From Pseudomonas sp. LP_7_YM (GTDB lineage: Bacteria; Pseudomonadota; Gammaproteobacteria; Pseudomonadales; Pseudomonadaceae), in the NCBI RefSeq assembly GCF_004364435.1, contig NZ_SOCT01000005.1:1-64000 (forward strand): DNA of 64,000 nucleotides, given 5' to 3'. Within the stretch, counting starts at the first letter, position 1. The number at the start of each line of letters is the position of its first letter. The notes under the pieces are model-generated. The model was not told the origin of the DNA and made no database searches. It saw nothing but the letters and a program-made list of their open reading frames with translations. A program made the translations under genes and the position numbers. This document shows positions 35,709 through 46,232 of this stretch, piece after piece.

Positions 35709-35985
35709 GCCTTTGAATACGGCACTTTCCATGCAAGCGTCGGGTTAGAGGCCTGCGCTAAGTATAAAAATTCGCTTGAGCTTTGAAGCACTCTGTAACA
35801 AATTACAGTGAGTCATGAAGAGGGTGATCCATCACAGGCTTCACATTGGCTCGATCCTGGGCGCAGGGAAGTACCCGGTAGTAGGTTCGTCGTCGTCATT
35901 CACAAAGCCGATAGCCTGACGGTTCCTGTGTGGAACCGGTTTTGGACTACCCTTTTCCGTGTTTCTGGATCAGGGGGTTTTCTCA

Positions 35986-37170
35986 ATGCTTGCGCAACTT
36001 CCACCGGCGTTACAGAAGCTTCATTTACCACTGCGACTCAAACTCTGGGATGGCAACGAAGTCGAACTGGGGGACGACCCCAGCGTCACGATTGTGGTCA
36101 AGGACCCCTCGCTGGTGTCTGATTTTACTCACCCCAGCCTCGATTTACTGGGCAGTGCCTTTGTCGAAGGACGCCTGGAACTCGAAGGCTCGATCAGCGA
36201 AGTCATGCGCGTCTGCGACGAGTTGACGGCAGCGCTGGTGGACGAGGATGAAGGTGCCATCCCGGTTCGCACAGAGCACGACAAGGAGACCGACGCCAAG
36301 TCCATCTCTTACCATTACGACCTCTCCAACGACTTCTACCAGCTGTGGCTGGATCATGAGATGGTCTATTCCTGCGCTTACTTCAAGACCGGTAATGAGA
36401 CGCTGGAACAGGCGCAGCGGGACAAATTCCATCACCTGTGTCGCAAGCTGCGACTGAAGCCCGGCGAATACTTGCTTGATGTCGGCTGTGGCTGGGGCGG
36501 TCTGGCTCGCTTTGCCGCGCGAGAATATGGCGTAAAGGTGTTTGGTATCACCCTGAGCCGCGAGCAGTTGGCGCTGTCCCAAGAGCGCGTCAGGACCGAG
36601 GGCCTGGCGGACCAGGTCGAACTGCAGCTGCTCGACTATCGTGACCTGCCTCAGGACGGCCGCTTCGACAAGATCGTAAGCGTAGGCATGTTCGAGCACG
36701 TGGGTCATGCCAACCTCGAGCTTTACGCCAAGTGCCTGTTCGGCGCGGTGAAAGAGGGCGGGCTGGTGATGAACCACGGCATCACCGCCAAGCACACCGA
36801 TGGCCGTCCCGTCGGTCGCGGCGCAGGAGATTTCATCGACCGATATGTCTTTCCCAACGGCGAGTTGCCACACCTGGCAATGATCAGCGGTGTCATCAGT
36901 GAAGCAGGACTGGAAGTGGTCGACGTGGAAAGCTTGCGTTTGCACTACGCCAAGACCCTGGATCATTGGAGCGCGCGACTGGAAGAGAGGCTGGATGCGG
37001 CGGCTGCGATGATCCCGGAGCAGGCGCTGCGGATTTTCCGGCTCTATCTGGCTGGCTGCGCGTATGGATTTTCCAAGGGCTGGATCAACCTGCACCAGAT
37101 CCTGGCGGTCAAACCTCACGTTGATGGAAGCCATGACCTGCCCCTGACGCGGGATGATTTGTACGCATAA
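35986..37170 (+). CDS. cfa: Cyclopropane-fatty-acyl-phospholipid synthase
   Basis: A 394-residue Cfa/CmaA enzyme that methylenates cis double bonds of membrane lipids with S-adenosylmethionine. The SAM motif is LLDVGCGWGGLARFAAREYGVKVFGITLS, read in its two halves at about residues 165-193. YDLSNDFYQLWLD and MVYSCAYF are the family signatures before it, and the FEHVG active-site segment follows. The ATG at 35986 has AGGGGG 8 bases upstream and is preferred to an ATG nine codons earlier. It is a typical stationary-phase, RpoS-dependent gene; that control is known from relatives and not shown here. Confidence 0.92.
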   Translation: MLAQLPPALQKLHLPLRLKLWDGNEVELGDDPSVTIVVKDPSLVSDFTHPSLDLLGSAFVEGRLELEGSISEVMRVCDELTAALVDEDEGAIPVRTEHDKETDAKSISYHYDLSNDFYQLWLDHEMVYSCAYFKTGNETLEQAQRDKFHHLCRKLRLKPGEYLLDVGCGWGGLARFAAREYGVKVFGITLSREQLALSQERVRTEGLADQVELQLLDYRDLPQDGRFDKIVSVGMFEHVGHANLELYAKCLFGAVKEGGLVMNHGITAKHTDGRPVGRGAGDFIDRYVFPNGELPHLAMISGVISEAGLEVVDVESLRLHYAKTLDHWSARLEERLDAAAAMIPEQALRIFRLYLAGCAYGFSKGWINLHQILAVKPHVDGSHDLPLTRDDLYA

Positions 37171-37189
37171 TTGCGCCCGTTTTGGGATG

Positions 37190-37283
37190 CCCTGTGGGAG
37201 CGTTTATTTGCGCTTGGCACGAACTGCCGACGCATATCGATCGGCTCTACAAGCTTTTCGCGAATGTATTCGTCCCCACAGGG
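37190..37283. repeat. Long inverted REP pair between convergent cfa and cls
   Basis: The outer arms CCCTGTGGGAG and (C)CCCACAGGG face each other across ~94 bases, with partly paired inner sequence (GCGCTTGGC, TTTTCGCGAATG). This is a REP doublet of the common Pseudomonas kind. Its position, just after cfa and overlapping the space before the cls stop, allows a role as a shared terminator or as mRNA 3'-end protection. Confidence 0.65.
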
Positions 37284-37297
37284 TGCATCCATAGGGA

Positions 37298-38737
37298 TCA
37301 CAAAATCGGTGAAATCAGCCGCGCGACGCGCATTCCCAATTGCTGCAAACGAGGAGTTTCCTTGCTTTCGTCAATGCTGATTTCGTGCGCCTGCGCGAAA
37401 TCATCGCTGAGCATGGCCTCGATCTGGCTTGCAAAGTCTTCGTCCACTGTCAGCAGCATCAGTTCGAAGTTCAGCCGGAACGAGCGGTTGTCCAGGTTGG
37501 CGCTGCCAATGGCTGAAATCTCGTTGTCCACCAACACCACCTTTTGATGCAGAAAGCCTGGCGTGTAGCGGAAAATGCGAACCCCGGCGCGCACCGCTTC
37601 GAACGCGAACAGACTGGACGCTGCGTACACGGTGTAATGATCCGGGCGCGAGGGCAATAGCAATCGCACGTCGACACCTCGTAACACCGCAAGGCGCAGT
37701 GCTGCGGACACCGGCTCATCAGGTATGAAATACGGCGTGGTAATCCACACACGCTCCTTCGCTGCATGAATCGCTTCGACGAAGAACAGCGAGCAAGTCT
37801 CTTGGGAGTCGGCAGGCCCGCTTGCCAGCAACTGACACAGCACGCCGTCCTCCGGGTAGCTCTCGGGCAAAATTAATGGCGGCAGCTCGCGGGTGGCCCA
37901 GAACCAATCCTCTGCAAACGATTCCTGCAAACAGGCAACCACCGGCCCGACAATCGCCACATGCGTATCCCGCCAAGGCGCCAAGGGCGGTTTGAGCCCC
38001 AGGTATTCGTCACCTACGTTATGCCCCCCCACAAAACCTGTGACGCCATCTACCACCACGATCTTGCGGTGGTTGCGGAAGTTGACCTGAAAGCGGTTGA
38101 GCCAGCTGCCGCGGGTGGCGAAGGCTTTGATCTGGATGCCGCCTGCACGCAACTTTGCGATATAGCGGGCGGGCAGCGAGTGACTGCCAATCTGGTCGTA
38201 CAGCACAAAAATCTCGACGCCTTCGGCCGCTTTTTCCAACAGCAGCGATTGCAACCGGCGTCCGAGGTCATCGTCATGAATGATGAAAAACTGGACGAAC
38301 ACTACCTTCTTCGCGGCTCTGATGGCGTCAAAAATCGCCGTGAACGTGGCGTCGCCATTGATCAACAATTTCAATTCGTTATTGGCCAGGCATGGCATTC
38401 TTCCAAGCTTGGGCATGGCGCGCAGGGATTCATAGGCGTCCGAGCGACGTGCTGCTACTGCTTCCTCGATCCAGGGTTTCCAGTTGAAGTCAGCGATGGC
38501 ATTGCGCATTTCACTGTTGGCCTGACGGCGTGCCTTCACGTAAGCGTCGAACGTGCTGCGGCCAAAAACCAGATAAGGAATGAGGGTGATGTAGGGGATG
38601 AAAATCAGCGGCATCGCCCAGGCGATCGAGCCTTGCGCCGTGCGGACGGTCAGCAATGCGTGGATCGCTGCTACGATGCCCAGCAGGTGAGTAAAGCCAA
38701 TCAAATAGCCAAAGAAATACGGGCTGTGGTAATCCAT
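37298..38737 (-). CDS. clsA: Cardiolipin synthase A
   Basis: A 479-residue phospholipase-D-family enzyme making cardiolipin from two phosphatidylglycerols. Two N-terminal membrane helices ([39 protein letters not shown]) precede two HKD motifs: [19 protein letters not shown] and [20 protein letters not shown]. The length fits ClsA. The start at 38737 ([10 protein letters not shown]) puts the first helix in the expected position; the open frame extends 27 codons upstream without support. Confidence 0.92.
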   Translation of the reverse strand: MDYHSPYFFGYLIGFTHLLGIVAAIHALLTVRTAQGSIAWAMPLIFIPYITLIPYLVFGRSTFDAYVKARRQANSEMRNAIADFNWKPWIEEAVAARRSDAYESLRAMPKLGRMPCLANNELKLLINGDATFTAIFDAIRAAKKVVFVQFFIIHDDDLGRRLQSLLLEKAAEGVEIFVLYDQIGSHSLPARYIAKLRAGGIQIKAFATRGSWLNRFQVNFRNHRKIVVVDGVTGFVGGHNVGDEYLGLKPPLAPWRDTHVAIVGPVVACLQESFAEDWFWATRELPPLILPESYPEDGVLCQLLASGPADSQETCSLFFVEAIHAAKERVWITTPYFIPDEPVSAALRLAVLRGVDVRLLLPSRPDHYTVYAASSLFAFEAVRAGVRIFRYTPGFLHQKVVLVDNEISAIGSANLDNRSFRLNFELMLLTVDEDFASQIEAMLSDDFAQAHEISIDESKETPRLQQLGMRVARLISPIL

Positions 38738-38923
38738 GCTTAACCTTGTGCTAGAGGCATATTGGTGTCTAACAGACCACAGCGCGCAGGGATTGTCGCT
38801 ATTTTCTTGTGGCTGCAACTGGTTATCGGATTTGTCGTCTAAGCGTCATTGCTTGGCGGTAGCCAAATTGGTATGCCGTCAGGCCCGCAACTAACAGATC
38901 AGAACACAAAGGAAACAAGGTTC

Positions 38924-39445
38924 ATGAAAAAGCGCGTAGTGGCGTTGATGGTTTGTCTGGCCGCGCCGTTCGCGCAGGCTCAGGTACTGCAGCCGGGCTT
39001 ATGGGAGCTGACTTCGAGCAACATGCAAGTCGAGGGGCAGCAGATGCCGGACATGCAGGTCATGCTCGCTCAGCTGCAAATGATGGCTCCGCAGCAAAGG
39101 GCGGCGATGGAACAAATGTTGGCAAAACAAGGTATTACCCTCGGTGGCCAAGGCGTGCGCGTATGCCTTACACCTGAACAGGTGAAGAACGAGCAGATAC
39201 CATTGACCGATCCCAAGACCGGTTGTACCCAGCAAATTACCGACCGTAGCGGCGCCACCTGGAAATTCAAGTTCAGCTGCCCGCGTGCGCAGGGTACTGG
39301 CACCGCGCAGTTCCTCAGTGATCGTGAGTTCAACACCCATGTCATTGGTTCGTTCAACGCTACCGGTCAGCAGCAGAATGGAAGCATGGATACCAAGGCA
39401 GTATGGCTGGGGCAGAATTGCGGAACGGTCAAACCGCGCACCTGA
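38924..39445 (+). CDS. DUF3617 family exported protein
   Basis: A 173-residue protein with a signal peptide (MKKRVVALMVCLAAPFAQAQ). The mature part begins LQPGLWELTSSNMQVEGQQMPDM in two pieces, which is the DUF3617 signature, followed by a Met/Gln-rich helix and a Cys-containing beta region (VRVCLTPEQ, TGCTQQ, FSCPRAQG, GQNCG). The function of the family is unknown; it is periplasmic or envelope-associated. The ATG at 38924 is the only start giving a signal peptide. Confidence 0.85.
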   Translation: MKKRVVALMVCLAAPFAQAQVLQPGLWELTSSNMQVEGQQMPDMQVMLAQLQMMAPQQRAAMEQMLAKQGITLGGQGVRVCLTPEQVKNEQIPLTDPKTGCTQQITDRSGATWKFKFSCPRAQGTGTAQFLSDREFNTHVIGSFNATGQQQNGSMDTKAVWLGQNCGTVKPRT

Positions 39446-39507
39446 GTAAGCGCAGAAACTTAAAGCATTAGGTGCCGAACGTCTGATTCCGCCCATCAAG
39501 GCATCAA

Positions 39508-39545
39508 TGTTCCACGTGGAACACGCTCCTGTTTCACGTGAGGTG
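39508..39545. promoter_or_regulatory. parS: parS centromere site, with degenerate second copy
   Basis: TGTTCCACGTGGAACA (39508-39523) is a perfect 16-bp palindrome identical to the Pseudomonas parS sequence bound by ParB. Seven bases later TGTTTCACGTGAGGTG (39530-39545) repeats the consensus in its first twelve positions but loses the last part. In Pseudomonas, parS sites sit within a few percent of the chromosome around oriC and load ParB and SMC for segregation. The site lies in the non-coding gap between the DUF3617 gene and the amidase gene. Confidence 0.9.
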
Positions 39546-39625
39546 CTTGTCGTTACCCCTTGTTTTACGGCGTAAAGTTGCCGGAGTTCCTGTAAAAAGC
39601 TTCATCTTTGCGGCTCGGACGGCAT

Positions 39626-39644
39626 GTTATATTGTTACTAACAA
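39626..39644. promoter_or_regulatory. Zur-like palindromes before the amidase gene
   Basis: GTTATATTGTTAC (39626-39638) matches the Zur consensus GTTATAATATAAC at most positions. It overlaps a perfect small palindrome TTGTTA-C-TAACAA (39632-39644). The amidase start is 49 bases downstream. The P. aeruginosa Zur operon also includes an N-acetylmuramoyl-L-alanine amidase, which makes zinc control plausible. Confidence 0.45.
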
Positions 39645-39692
39645 TGTCATGTCTATCCGGGCCAGGATGCTCACTTTTTTTCGGAACGTGCC

Positions 39693-40940
39693 ATGCACCG
39701 ACGTCAAATGCTGCTCAACATGCTTTTGGCCAGCGCCGCTTTCGCGCTCCCTTTCTCTGTCAATGCCACGCAGATTCGTAACGCGCGATTATGGCGTTCC
39801 GACAACAAGCTGCGACTGGTCTTTGACCTCAGCGGGCCGGTGCAGTACAAAACCTTCACCCTGAGTGCGCCTGAACGCATCATCATCGACGTCAGTGGGG
39901 CTCGTCTGGAAGGCAACTTCAGCCAATTAGCACTGGATAACACCCCGATCAAGGCTATTCGTTCCGGGCACTTTGGGCAGGGCGACACGCGTATCGTTCT
40001 GGACCTCGCATCACCTGTGCAGCTCAACAGCTTCCTCCTCGGACCGGAAGGCGCGCAGGGCAGTCGTCTTGTGCTGGACCTTGGACATGACGTCGTGCCT
40101 CATGTGCCCGTGCAGTTGGCGGCGGCGCCTGGCGTTCCGATGAAAGAACCGCCCGCGCCCGCACTTGAGAAAACCCGCTTCAAGCGCGACATCATGGTCG
40201 TGGTGGACGCCGGTCATGGCGGCAAGGACCCGGGTGCAATTGGCTCCAAAGGCGAGCGCGAGAAAGATGTTGTGCTGTCCATTGCACAATTACTGGCCAA
40301 GCGGCTTAAGCGTGAGAAAGGCTTCGATGTGCGTCTGGTGCGCAACGACGACTTTTTCGTGCCCCTGCGTAAACGCGTCGATATCGCCCGCAAGTGCAAC
40401 GCCGACATGTTCATCTCGGTTCACGCCGATGCTGCGCCAAGGCTGACGGCGTCTGGGGCTTCGGTGTTTGCGTTGTCGGAAAACGGTGCGACCTCGGCAA
40501 CGGCCCGCTTCATGGCCCAGCGTGAAAACGGCGCTGACCTGATCGGCGCGACCAGCCTGCTCAACCTCAAGGACAAAGACCCGATGCTGGCGGGCGTGAT
40601 CCTTGATATGTCGATGAACGCGACGATTGCCGCAAGCCTGCAGCTCGGTCACACCGTGCTGGGTAGCCTGGAAGGCATCACCACCTTGCACCAGAAACGC
40701 GTGGAACAGGCTGGATTCGCAGTGCTGAAATCGCCGGATGTGCCGTCGATTCTGGTTGAGACGGGATTCATCTCCAATACCCGAGACAGCCAGCGCCTGG
40801 TGACAGCACGGCATCAGCAGGCCGTGGCAGATGGGCTGTTCGACGGGATGAAGCAGTATTTCGAGCGCAATCCACCAGCGGGATCGTTCCTCGCCTGGCG
40901 GCAGGAGCAGAAAGCGGCAGAGCAGCAGGTACTGGTTTGA
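39693..40940 (+). CDS. amiC: N-acetylmuramoyl-L-alanine amidase (AmiC/AmiB type)
   Basis: A 415-residue periplasmic zinc amidase that cleaves peptide stems from glycan strands, for example during daughter-cell separation. MHRRQMLLNMLLASAAFALP is a signal peptide with an RR pair compatible with Tat export. An AMIN domain follows (about residues 28-125), then a linker, then the Amidase_3 catalytic domain with the Zn ligands in VVVDAGHGGKDPG, EKDVVLS and SVHADAA, and the catalytic Glu in ILVETGFISN. A Zur-like site upstream suggests it may be a zinc-limitation paralogue and not the main AmiB/AmiC. It stands as a single gene behind the parS site. Confidence 0.88.
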   Translation: MHRRQMLLNMLLASAAFALPFSVNATQIRNARLWRSDNKLRLVFDLSGPVQYKTFTLSAPERIIIDVSGARLEGNFSQLALDNTPIKAIRSGHFGQGDTRIVLDLASPVQLNSFLLGPEGAQGSRLVLDLGHDVVPHVPVQLAAAPGVPMKEPPAPALEKTRFKRDIMVVVDAGHGGKDPGAIGSKGEREKDVVLSIAQLLAKRLKREKGFDVRLVRNDDFFVPLRKRVDIARKCNADMFISVHADAAPRLTASGASVFALSENGATSATARFMAQRENGADLIGATSLLNLKDKDPMLAGVILDMSMNATIAASLQLGHTVLGSLEGITTLHQKRVEQAGFAVLKSPDVPSILVETGFISNTRDSQRLVTARHQQAVADGLFDGMKQYFERNPPAGSFLAWRQEQKAAEQQVLV

Positions 40941-41074
40941 TACGACGCCGATAATGCGAGCTAAACGCCGTGACTGTGGGCTCCTACAGTCGCAGCTTTG
41001 GACCTGGGCGGCGACAGACGCAAAACCTGCAAGAGACAAGCGAACCTTGTAAAAAGCATTTGCAGATTTGTATT

Positions 41075-41087
41075 GTTATAATATAAC
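41075..41087. promoter_or_regulatory. Zur box
   Basis: GTTATAATATAAC is the exact core of the gamma-proteobacterial Zur operator. It lies 39 bases before the CobW start codon, a position where bound Zur would block the promoter. Under zinc starvation the downstream GTPase would be derepressed. Confidence 0.88.
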
Positions 41088-41125
41088 GTATATGCCACTT
41101 GAACCTGCTATCTGATGAGGCCCCC

Positions 41126-42328
<1,203 letters not shown>

Positions 42329-42459
42329 TACCAACGGTCATCCACTTGGGGGCGGGCGAATTCATTGGCGAAAACTTCAGACAGTGTAGATATGTTGCCT
42401 GTACATACCTCTAACAAATGAATCCGCTCGCACGGGGGGTAGCTGTCAGGTAGCCAGAG

Positions 42460-42831
42460 TCATTGCGTCTTCCATACGCCCTTGCTCTGCTGTTCGCAGA
42501 AGGGTTTGAGAAACGCCGCGTCGCTAGCTACGCCGTAATAGTGAATGTTCTGCCGATAGGGCATATTGGCGACTTGTGCGTTGCTGCATTGCCCAAACGA
42601 CCCCGAGGGACATTGATCCATGTAGGTCACTTCGACCTTCTGGTCCTTGAGCTGAGGTTTGCAGAAGCCGTCGTGGAACAAGTCCGGCGGGATCGTGAGA
42701 TTCTCCTGACAGACCTTCACGTCGAGGCGCTCAGCGTGGCTCTGGACGACGCAGGATTCAGCCCACGCCTGACTTACCGTTGCGGCCAACAGCACCAACG
42801 CCAGCCGCGCGGGTACCCAGGTTACTCGCAT
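42460..42831 (-). CDS. Small exported cysteine-rich protein, unknown function
   Basis: A 123-residue protein with a signal peptide of about 24 residues ending SQAWA. The mature part has seven or so cysteines (SCVVQS, KVCQEN, GFCKPQ, DQCPSG, GQCSNA, PFCEQQ), presumably disulfide-bonded in the periplasm. I recognise no family beyond a conserved hypothetical of pseudomonads. It lies between two CobW GTPase genes, convergent with the first and divergent from the second by 52 bases. Confidence 0.75.
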   Translation of the reverse strand: MRVTWVPARLALVLLAATVSQAWAESCVVQSHAERLDVKVCQENLTIPPDLFHDGFCKPQLKDQKVEVTYMDQCPSGSFGQCSNAQVANMPYRQNIHYYGVASDAAFLKPFCEQQSKGVWKTQ

Positions 42832-42883
42832 TGTTACCTCCGTCTGCGCTCGTTTCGGGAGCGACGTTCAAGAATGGCCGGAC

Positions 42884-43855
42884 ATGCTGCAGAACATTCC
42901 CACCCATGTCATTGCTGGCCCTTTGGGTGCTGGCAAGACCAGCCTGATCAAATACTTGTTGACGCAGAAACCCGCGAGCGAACGTTGGGCGATTCTGATC
43001 AATGAATTCGGTCTGATCGGCCTGGACGCGGTGTTGCTCACCACGGCCGCCGATGGTATCGCACTTGGCGAAGTGGCCGGGGGCTGCCTGTGCTGTGTCA
43101 ACGGCGCGCCATTCCAGGTCGGACTGGGGCGTCTGTTGCGCAAGGCCCGGCCGGATCGGTTGTTCATCGAACCCTCTGGTCTCGGCCACCCGGTGCAACT
43201 GTTAGCGCAATTACACGAGGCGCCGTGGATTGGCGTACTCGCGGTTCAGCCTAGCGTTGTCGTGCTCGACGCCCAGGCGCTGGCGTCTGGCAAGGCGCTG
43301 TCACAGACCCAGCAGCAAGCGACAGCGGAGGCGGGTTTGCTGGTGCTCAATAAATCCTCGGAACTGGATCAGGCACAGCGACAGGCCATTACCGAGAGGC
43401 TTCCTTCTCGAGCGCTGCACTGGACTGAATCAGGCGTACTGACGCTGGACCAACTTCCGGGCATCGATACACACGGCACAGAAGGTGTGGATAACTTTGT
43501 TGCGCCGAAGACGTTGGCCGAACTGCCGTCGGTCTGGGTCGATCGGTCAACGCCGATCTGCCTGAGCCAGAGTCAACCCGAAGGCTGGAGCATCGGGTGG
43601 CGCTGGCACCCGGACCGGGTATTTGACGCAGAGAAAATCGGCGAATGGCTGCTGGGTCTGGACTGGCGCCGCGCCAAGCTGGTTATCCACAGCCCAACGG
43701 GCTGGGTGTCGGGCAATGCGCTGGATAGCGGCGAGATAGTCTTCAACCCCAGTGAATGGCGCCGGGATTCGCGTCTGGAGCTGATTTTTGCCGAGCCTCA
43801 GGACGAGGCGCGGTTAAGCGCGCAGCTTGCGGCGTGTCTCGGCCAGTCGGCCTAG
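42884..43855 (+). CDS. CobW-family GTPase, second paralogue
   Basis: A 323-residue COG0523 GTPase shorter than its neighbour. It has the P-loop AGPLGAGKTSLIKYLL, the metal motif GGCLCCVNG (CxCC), a Walker B-like FIEPSGLGHP and LNKSSELD as G4. A reduced C-terminal domain follows. The subgroup is different from ZigA and no Zur box is evident upstream, so it may be a constitutive metal chaperone. The gene contains two exact TTATCCACA-type 9-mers (43486-43494 and 43683-43691). Confidence 0.85.
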   Translation: MLQNIPTHVIAGPLGAGKTSLIKYLLTQKPASERWAILINEFGLIGLDAVLLTTAADGIALGEVAGGCLCCVNGAPFQVGLGRLLRKARPDRLFIEPSGLGHPVQLLAQLHEAPWIGVLAVQPSVVVLDAQALASGKALSQTQQQATAEAGLLVLNKSSELDQAQRQAITERLPSRALHWTESGVLTLDQLPGIDTHGTEGVDNFVAPKTLAELPSVWVDRSTPICLSQSQPEGWSIGWRWHPDRVFDAEKIGEWLLGLDWRRAKLVIHSPTGWVSGNALDSGEIVFNPSEWRRDSRLELIFAEPQDEARLSAQLAACLGQSA

Positions 43856-43865
43856 TCGCAACTGA

Positions 43866-44258
43866 TCACTGCTTCCACTTGTTATGCTCCTGGCGCCATT
43901 CGTTGAGCTGGATGATCTCCGCAGTCGGCTTGGGATTCTTGATCTCGAACGGGTAAGGCGCCAATTCGATCTGGGCCGTGTGAGCGCCAAACATAGTGAT
44001 GGTGCCGGGATGGCGCTGCTCGCCGGTCACGGTGAATTCGAAGTTGTAGACGCGTGCCAGACGCTTGCGCCCTTCGTTGTCCCGCTTGAACGTGATACGA
44101 CGCAGCGCGACATTACCGTCGAGCAATTCGAGATCGAGTTTGGCGCAGTGCTGTTTGACGCGCTCCAGCGCCCTTTCGCGCAGACCGTGGGAATGCCACA
44201 GCCAGGCGCCAGCGGTCGCCAGCAGCATCAGGACGAATATATTGCCCAGGGTCAGCAT
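43866..44258 (-). CDS. DUF3301 family membrane-anchored protein
   Basis: A 130-residue protein with one N-terminal membrane helix (MLTLGNIFVLMLLATAGAWLW), then the DUF3301 pattern: ALERVKQHCAKLDLELLDGNVALRRI, then RVYNFEFTVTGEQRHPGTITMFG. The function of the family is unknown. It ends 10 bases from the convergent CobW gene. Confidence 0.85.
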   Translation of the reverse strand: MLTLGNIFVLMLLATAGAWLWHSHGLRERALERVKQHCAKLDLELLDGNVALRRITFKRDNEGRKRLARVYNFEFTVTGEQRHPGTITMFGAHTAQIELAPYPFEIKNPKPTAEIIQLNEWRQEHNKWKQ

Positions 44259-44392
44259 CGAAAGAGAGCTCCAACAGAAGGTGTCCAGCTTAACTGCGTC
44301 AGGTCGCCGACAGCCATAGCCCGGTCGTTTAATTTCGCTTCACTTCGTCCGGCTTCGCCACTACTGTGCGTTCCCGGCTTCAGGAACCTGTC

Positions 44393-45259
44393 ATGAAACG
44401 TTCGCCTCATTTACTCGCAATCCAGTCTCACGTGGTCTTCGGTCACGCTGGCAACAGTGCGACCGTGTTCCCTATGCAGCGTATCGGCATCAATGTCTGG
44501 CCGCTGAATACCGTTCAGTTCTCAAATCACACTCAATACGGCCACTGGTCGGGCGAGGTGCTGGCGCCACAGCAGATTTCGGCGTTGGTCGAAGGGATTG
44601 CAGCGATTGGTGAACTGGGTCACTGCGACGCGGTGCTCTCGGGTTATCTGGGTAGCGCGGCGCAGGGACGGGCGATTTTGACGGCAGTTGCGCAGATCAA
44701 GCGCGCCAACCCGCGGGCCCTTTACCTGTGCGACCCGGTGATGGGGCACCCGGAAAAGGGCTGCATCGTGCCGCAGGAAGTCAGTGATTTTCTGTTGCTG
44801 GAAGCGGCCGCCGTAGCGGACTTCCTTTGCCCCAATCAACTGGAACTGGACAGTTTTTCGGGGCGCAAGCCGAGTTCGTTGCTCGATTGCCTGGCCATGG
44901 CGCGCGCGTTGCTGGCCCGGGGGCCCAGGGCGATCATCGTCAAGCATCTGGACTACCCGGGAAAACCTGCCGACGGCTTTGAGATGCTGTTGGTGACCGA
45001 GCATGAAAGCTGGCACCTGCGCCGACCGCTATTGGCCTTCCCGCGTCAGCCCGTAGGTGTGGGCGACCTGACCTCCGGGTTGTTCCTGTCCAAGGTTTTG
45101 CTGGGTGAGGATTTGCGCAGCGCTTTCGAGTTTACGGCCTCTGCTGTGCATGAAGTGCTGCTCGAGACTCAGGCGTGCGGCAGTTACGAGCTTGAATTGG
45201 TCAGAGCGCAGGACCGGATTGCGCATCCCCGAGTGAAGTTCGAAGCGGTACGATTGTAA
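44393..45259 (+). CDS. pdxY: Pyridoxal kinase
   Basis: A 288-residue PfkB/ribokinase-superfamily enzyme phosphorylating pyridoxal in the PLP salvage pathway. Signatures are [21 protein letters not shown] at the N terminus, [14 protein letters not shown] in the middle and the phosphate-binding, catalytic-Asp motif [11 protein letters not shown] near the end. The ATG at 44393 ([12 protein letters not shown]) has AGGAA upstream and matches the family start. It supplies PLP that the many PLP enzymes of the cell need. No operon partner is visible. Confidence 0.92.
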   Translation: MKRSPHLLAIQSHVVFGHAGNSATVFPMQRIGINVWPLNTVQFSNHTQYGHWSGEVLAPQQISALVEGIAAIGELGHCDAVLSGYLGSAAQGRAILTAVAQIKRANPRALYLCDPVMGHPEKGCIVPQEVSDFLLLEAAAVADFLCPNQLELDSFSGRKPSSLLDCLAMARALLARGPRAIIVKHLDYPGKPADGFEMLLVTEHESWHLRRPLLAFPRQPVGVGDLTSGLFLSKVLLGEDLRSAFEFTASAVHEVLLETQACGSYELELVRAQDRIAHPRVKFEAVRL

Positions 45260-45278
45260 GGTCCGAGCACTCCTCCCT

Positions 45279-45305
45279 GTGGAGCGGGTTCATTCGCGAT
45301 GCGGT
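45279..45305. repeat. REP-like fragment
   Basis: CTGTGGAGCGGGTTCATTCGCGATGCGG resembles one half of the Pseudomonas GTGGGAGCGGATTCATTCGCG repeat. It lies between pdxY and the thioesterase gene. Confidence 0.55.
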
Positions 45306-45442
45306 TCTCCAGGCACAGGATTTGTATCGGAGGTGCCGGCCGATCACGGATGACTCCGCTGCCACAGGTTAGAACGCATTTCCGTCGAGGGAATACATTA
45401 CGCCGCCATAGGCTTTTCAGGCGTAAACGGTTTGGCGCGGCA

Positions 45443-45928
45443 TCAAATCCCGTCTTCGCGGATTTCGCGATAGCGTTTTTCCAGCTCCTGGCGAATCTGG
45501 CGCCGCTGCTGCGCTTGCACATACCGACGCTTGTCTTCGCCGGTTGCCGGCGTCAGCGGTGGCACGCTCGCCGGTTTGCGCTGATCGTCAACCGCCACCA
45601 TGGTGAAAAAGCAGCTGTTGGTGTGACGCACCGAGCGCTCGCGGATGTTCTCGGTCACCACTTTGATGCCGACCTCCATCGAGGTGTTGCCGGTGTAATT
45701 TACCGACGCCAGGAACGTCACCAACTCGCCGACATGGATGGGCTCGCGGAAAATTACCTGATCCACCGACAGCGTCACCACATAACGGCCGGCATAACGG
45801 CTTGCGCAGGCATAGGCGACTTCATCCAGGTATTTAAGAAGGGTGCCGCCGTGCACGTTGCCAGAAAAGTTGGCCATGTCCGGGGTCATCAATACAGTCA
45901 TCGACAGCTGGGCGTTTCCGGGTTCCAT
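45443..45928 (-). CDS. Acyl-CoA thioesterase, YciA-like hotdog protein
   Basis: A 161-residue hotdog-fold thioesterase. NFSGNVHGGTLLKYLDEVAYACASRYAG, read as N-V-H-G-G then the central helix, is the YciA/BACH signature with the active-site Asp in LLKYLDEVA. A basic C-terminal tail (RRYVQAQQRRQIRQELEKRYREI) is predicted helical. It hydrolyses acyl-CoA esters in the cytosol; preferred chain length is unknown. It is a single gene convergent with pdxY. Confidence 0.88.
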   Translation of the reverse strand: MEPGNAQLSMTVLMTPDMANFSGNVHGGTLLKYLDEVAYACASRYAGRYVVTLSVDQVIFREPIHVGELVTFLASVNYTGNTSMEVGIKVVTENIRERSVRHTNSCFFTMVAVDDQRKPASVPPLTPATGEDKRRYVQAQQRRQIRQELEKRYREIREDGI

Positions 45929-46232
45929 AGCGTGCTCACGGTTTGTTAGTCAATGGGCACCTTGAGTGGGTGCTTAAAGGTAGATTCGGCAATCAGAGCC
46001 AATGATATCGGGACGCTGGCAGTGGAGCTGCCGTCACGCCTGACCGCGATCTGTTTCCATATATTGCACCGGCTTTATCTGCTTTTGTGCGGTGGTACCT
46101 GCGAAAACCCTCGGATGGGGTATTTCTTGCGTTCCGCTAAGAATTTTCCGGCTCAGTTGGCGATTCTTCCCACTACATCGGGTTCTCTTTCAGCATGAAC
46201 GCGCACCGTTGAGTCGCCACCGGAGCCGCGCC
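45929..46232. other. Intergenic, no gene seen
   Basis: About 300 bases between the thioesterase gene and the antiporter gene, which are divergent. It must hold both promoters, but no strong motif or hairpin was found. Confidence 0.5.
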
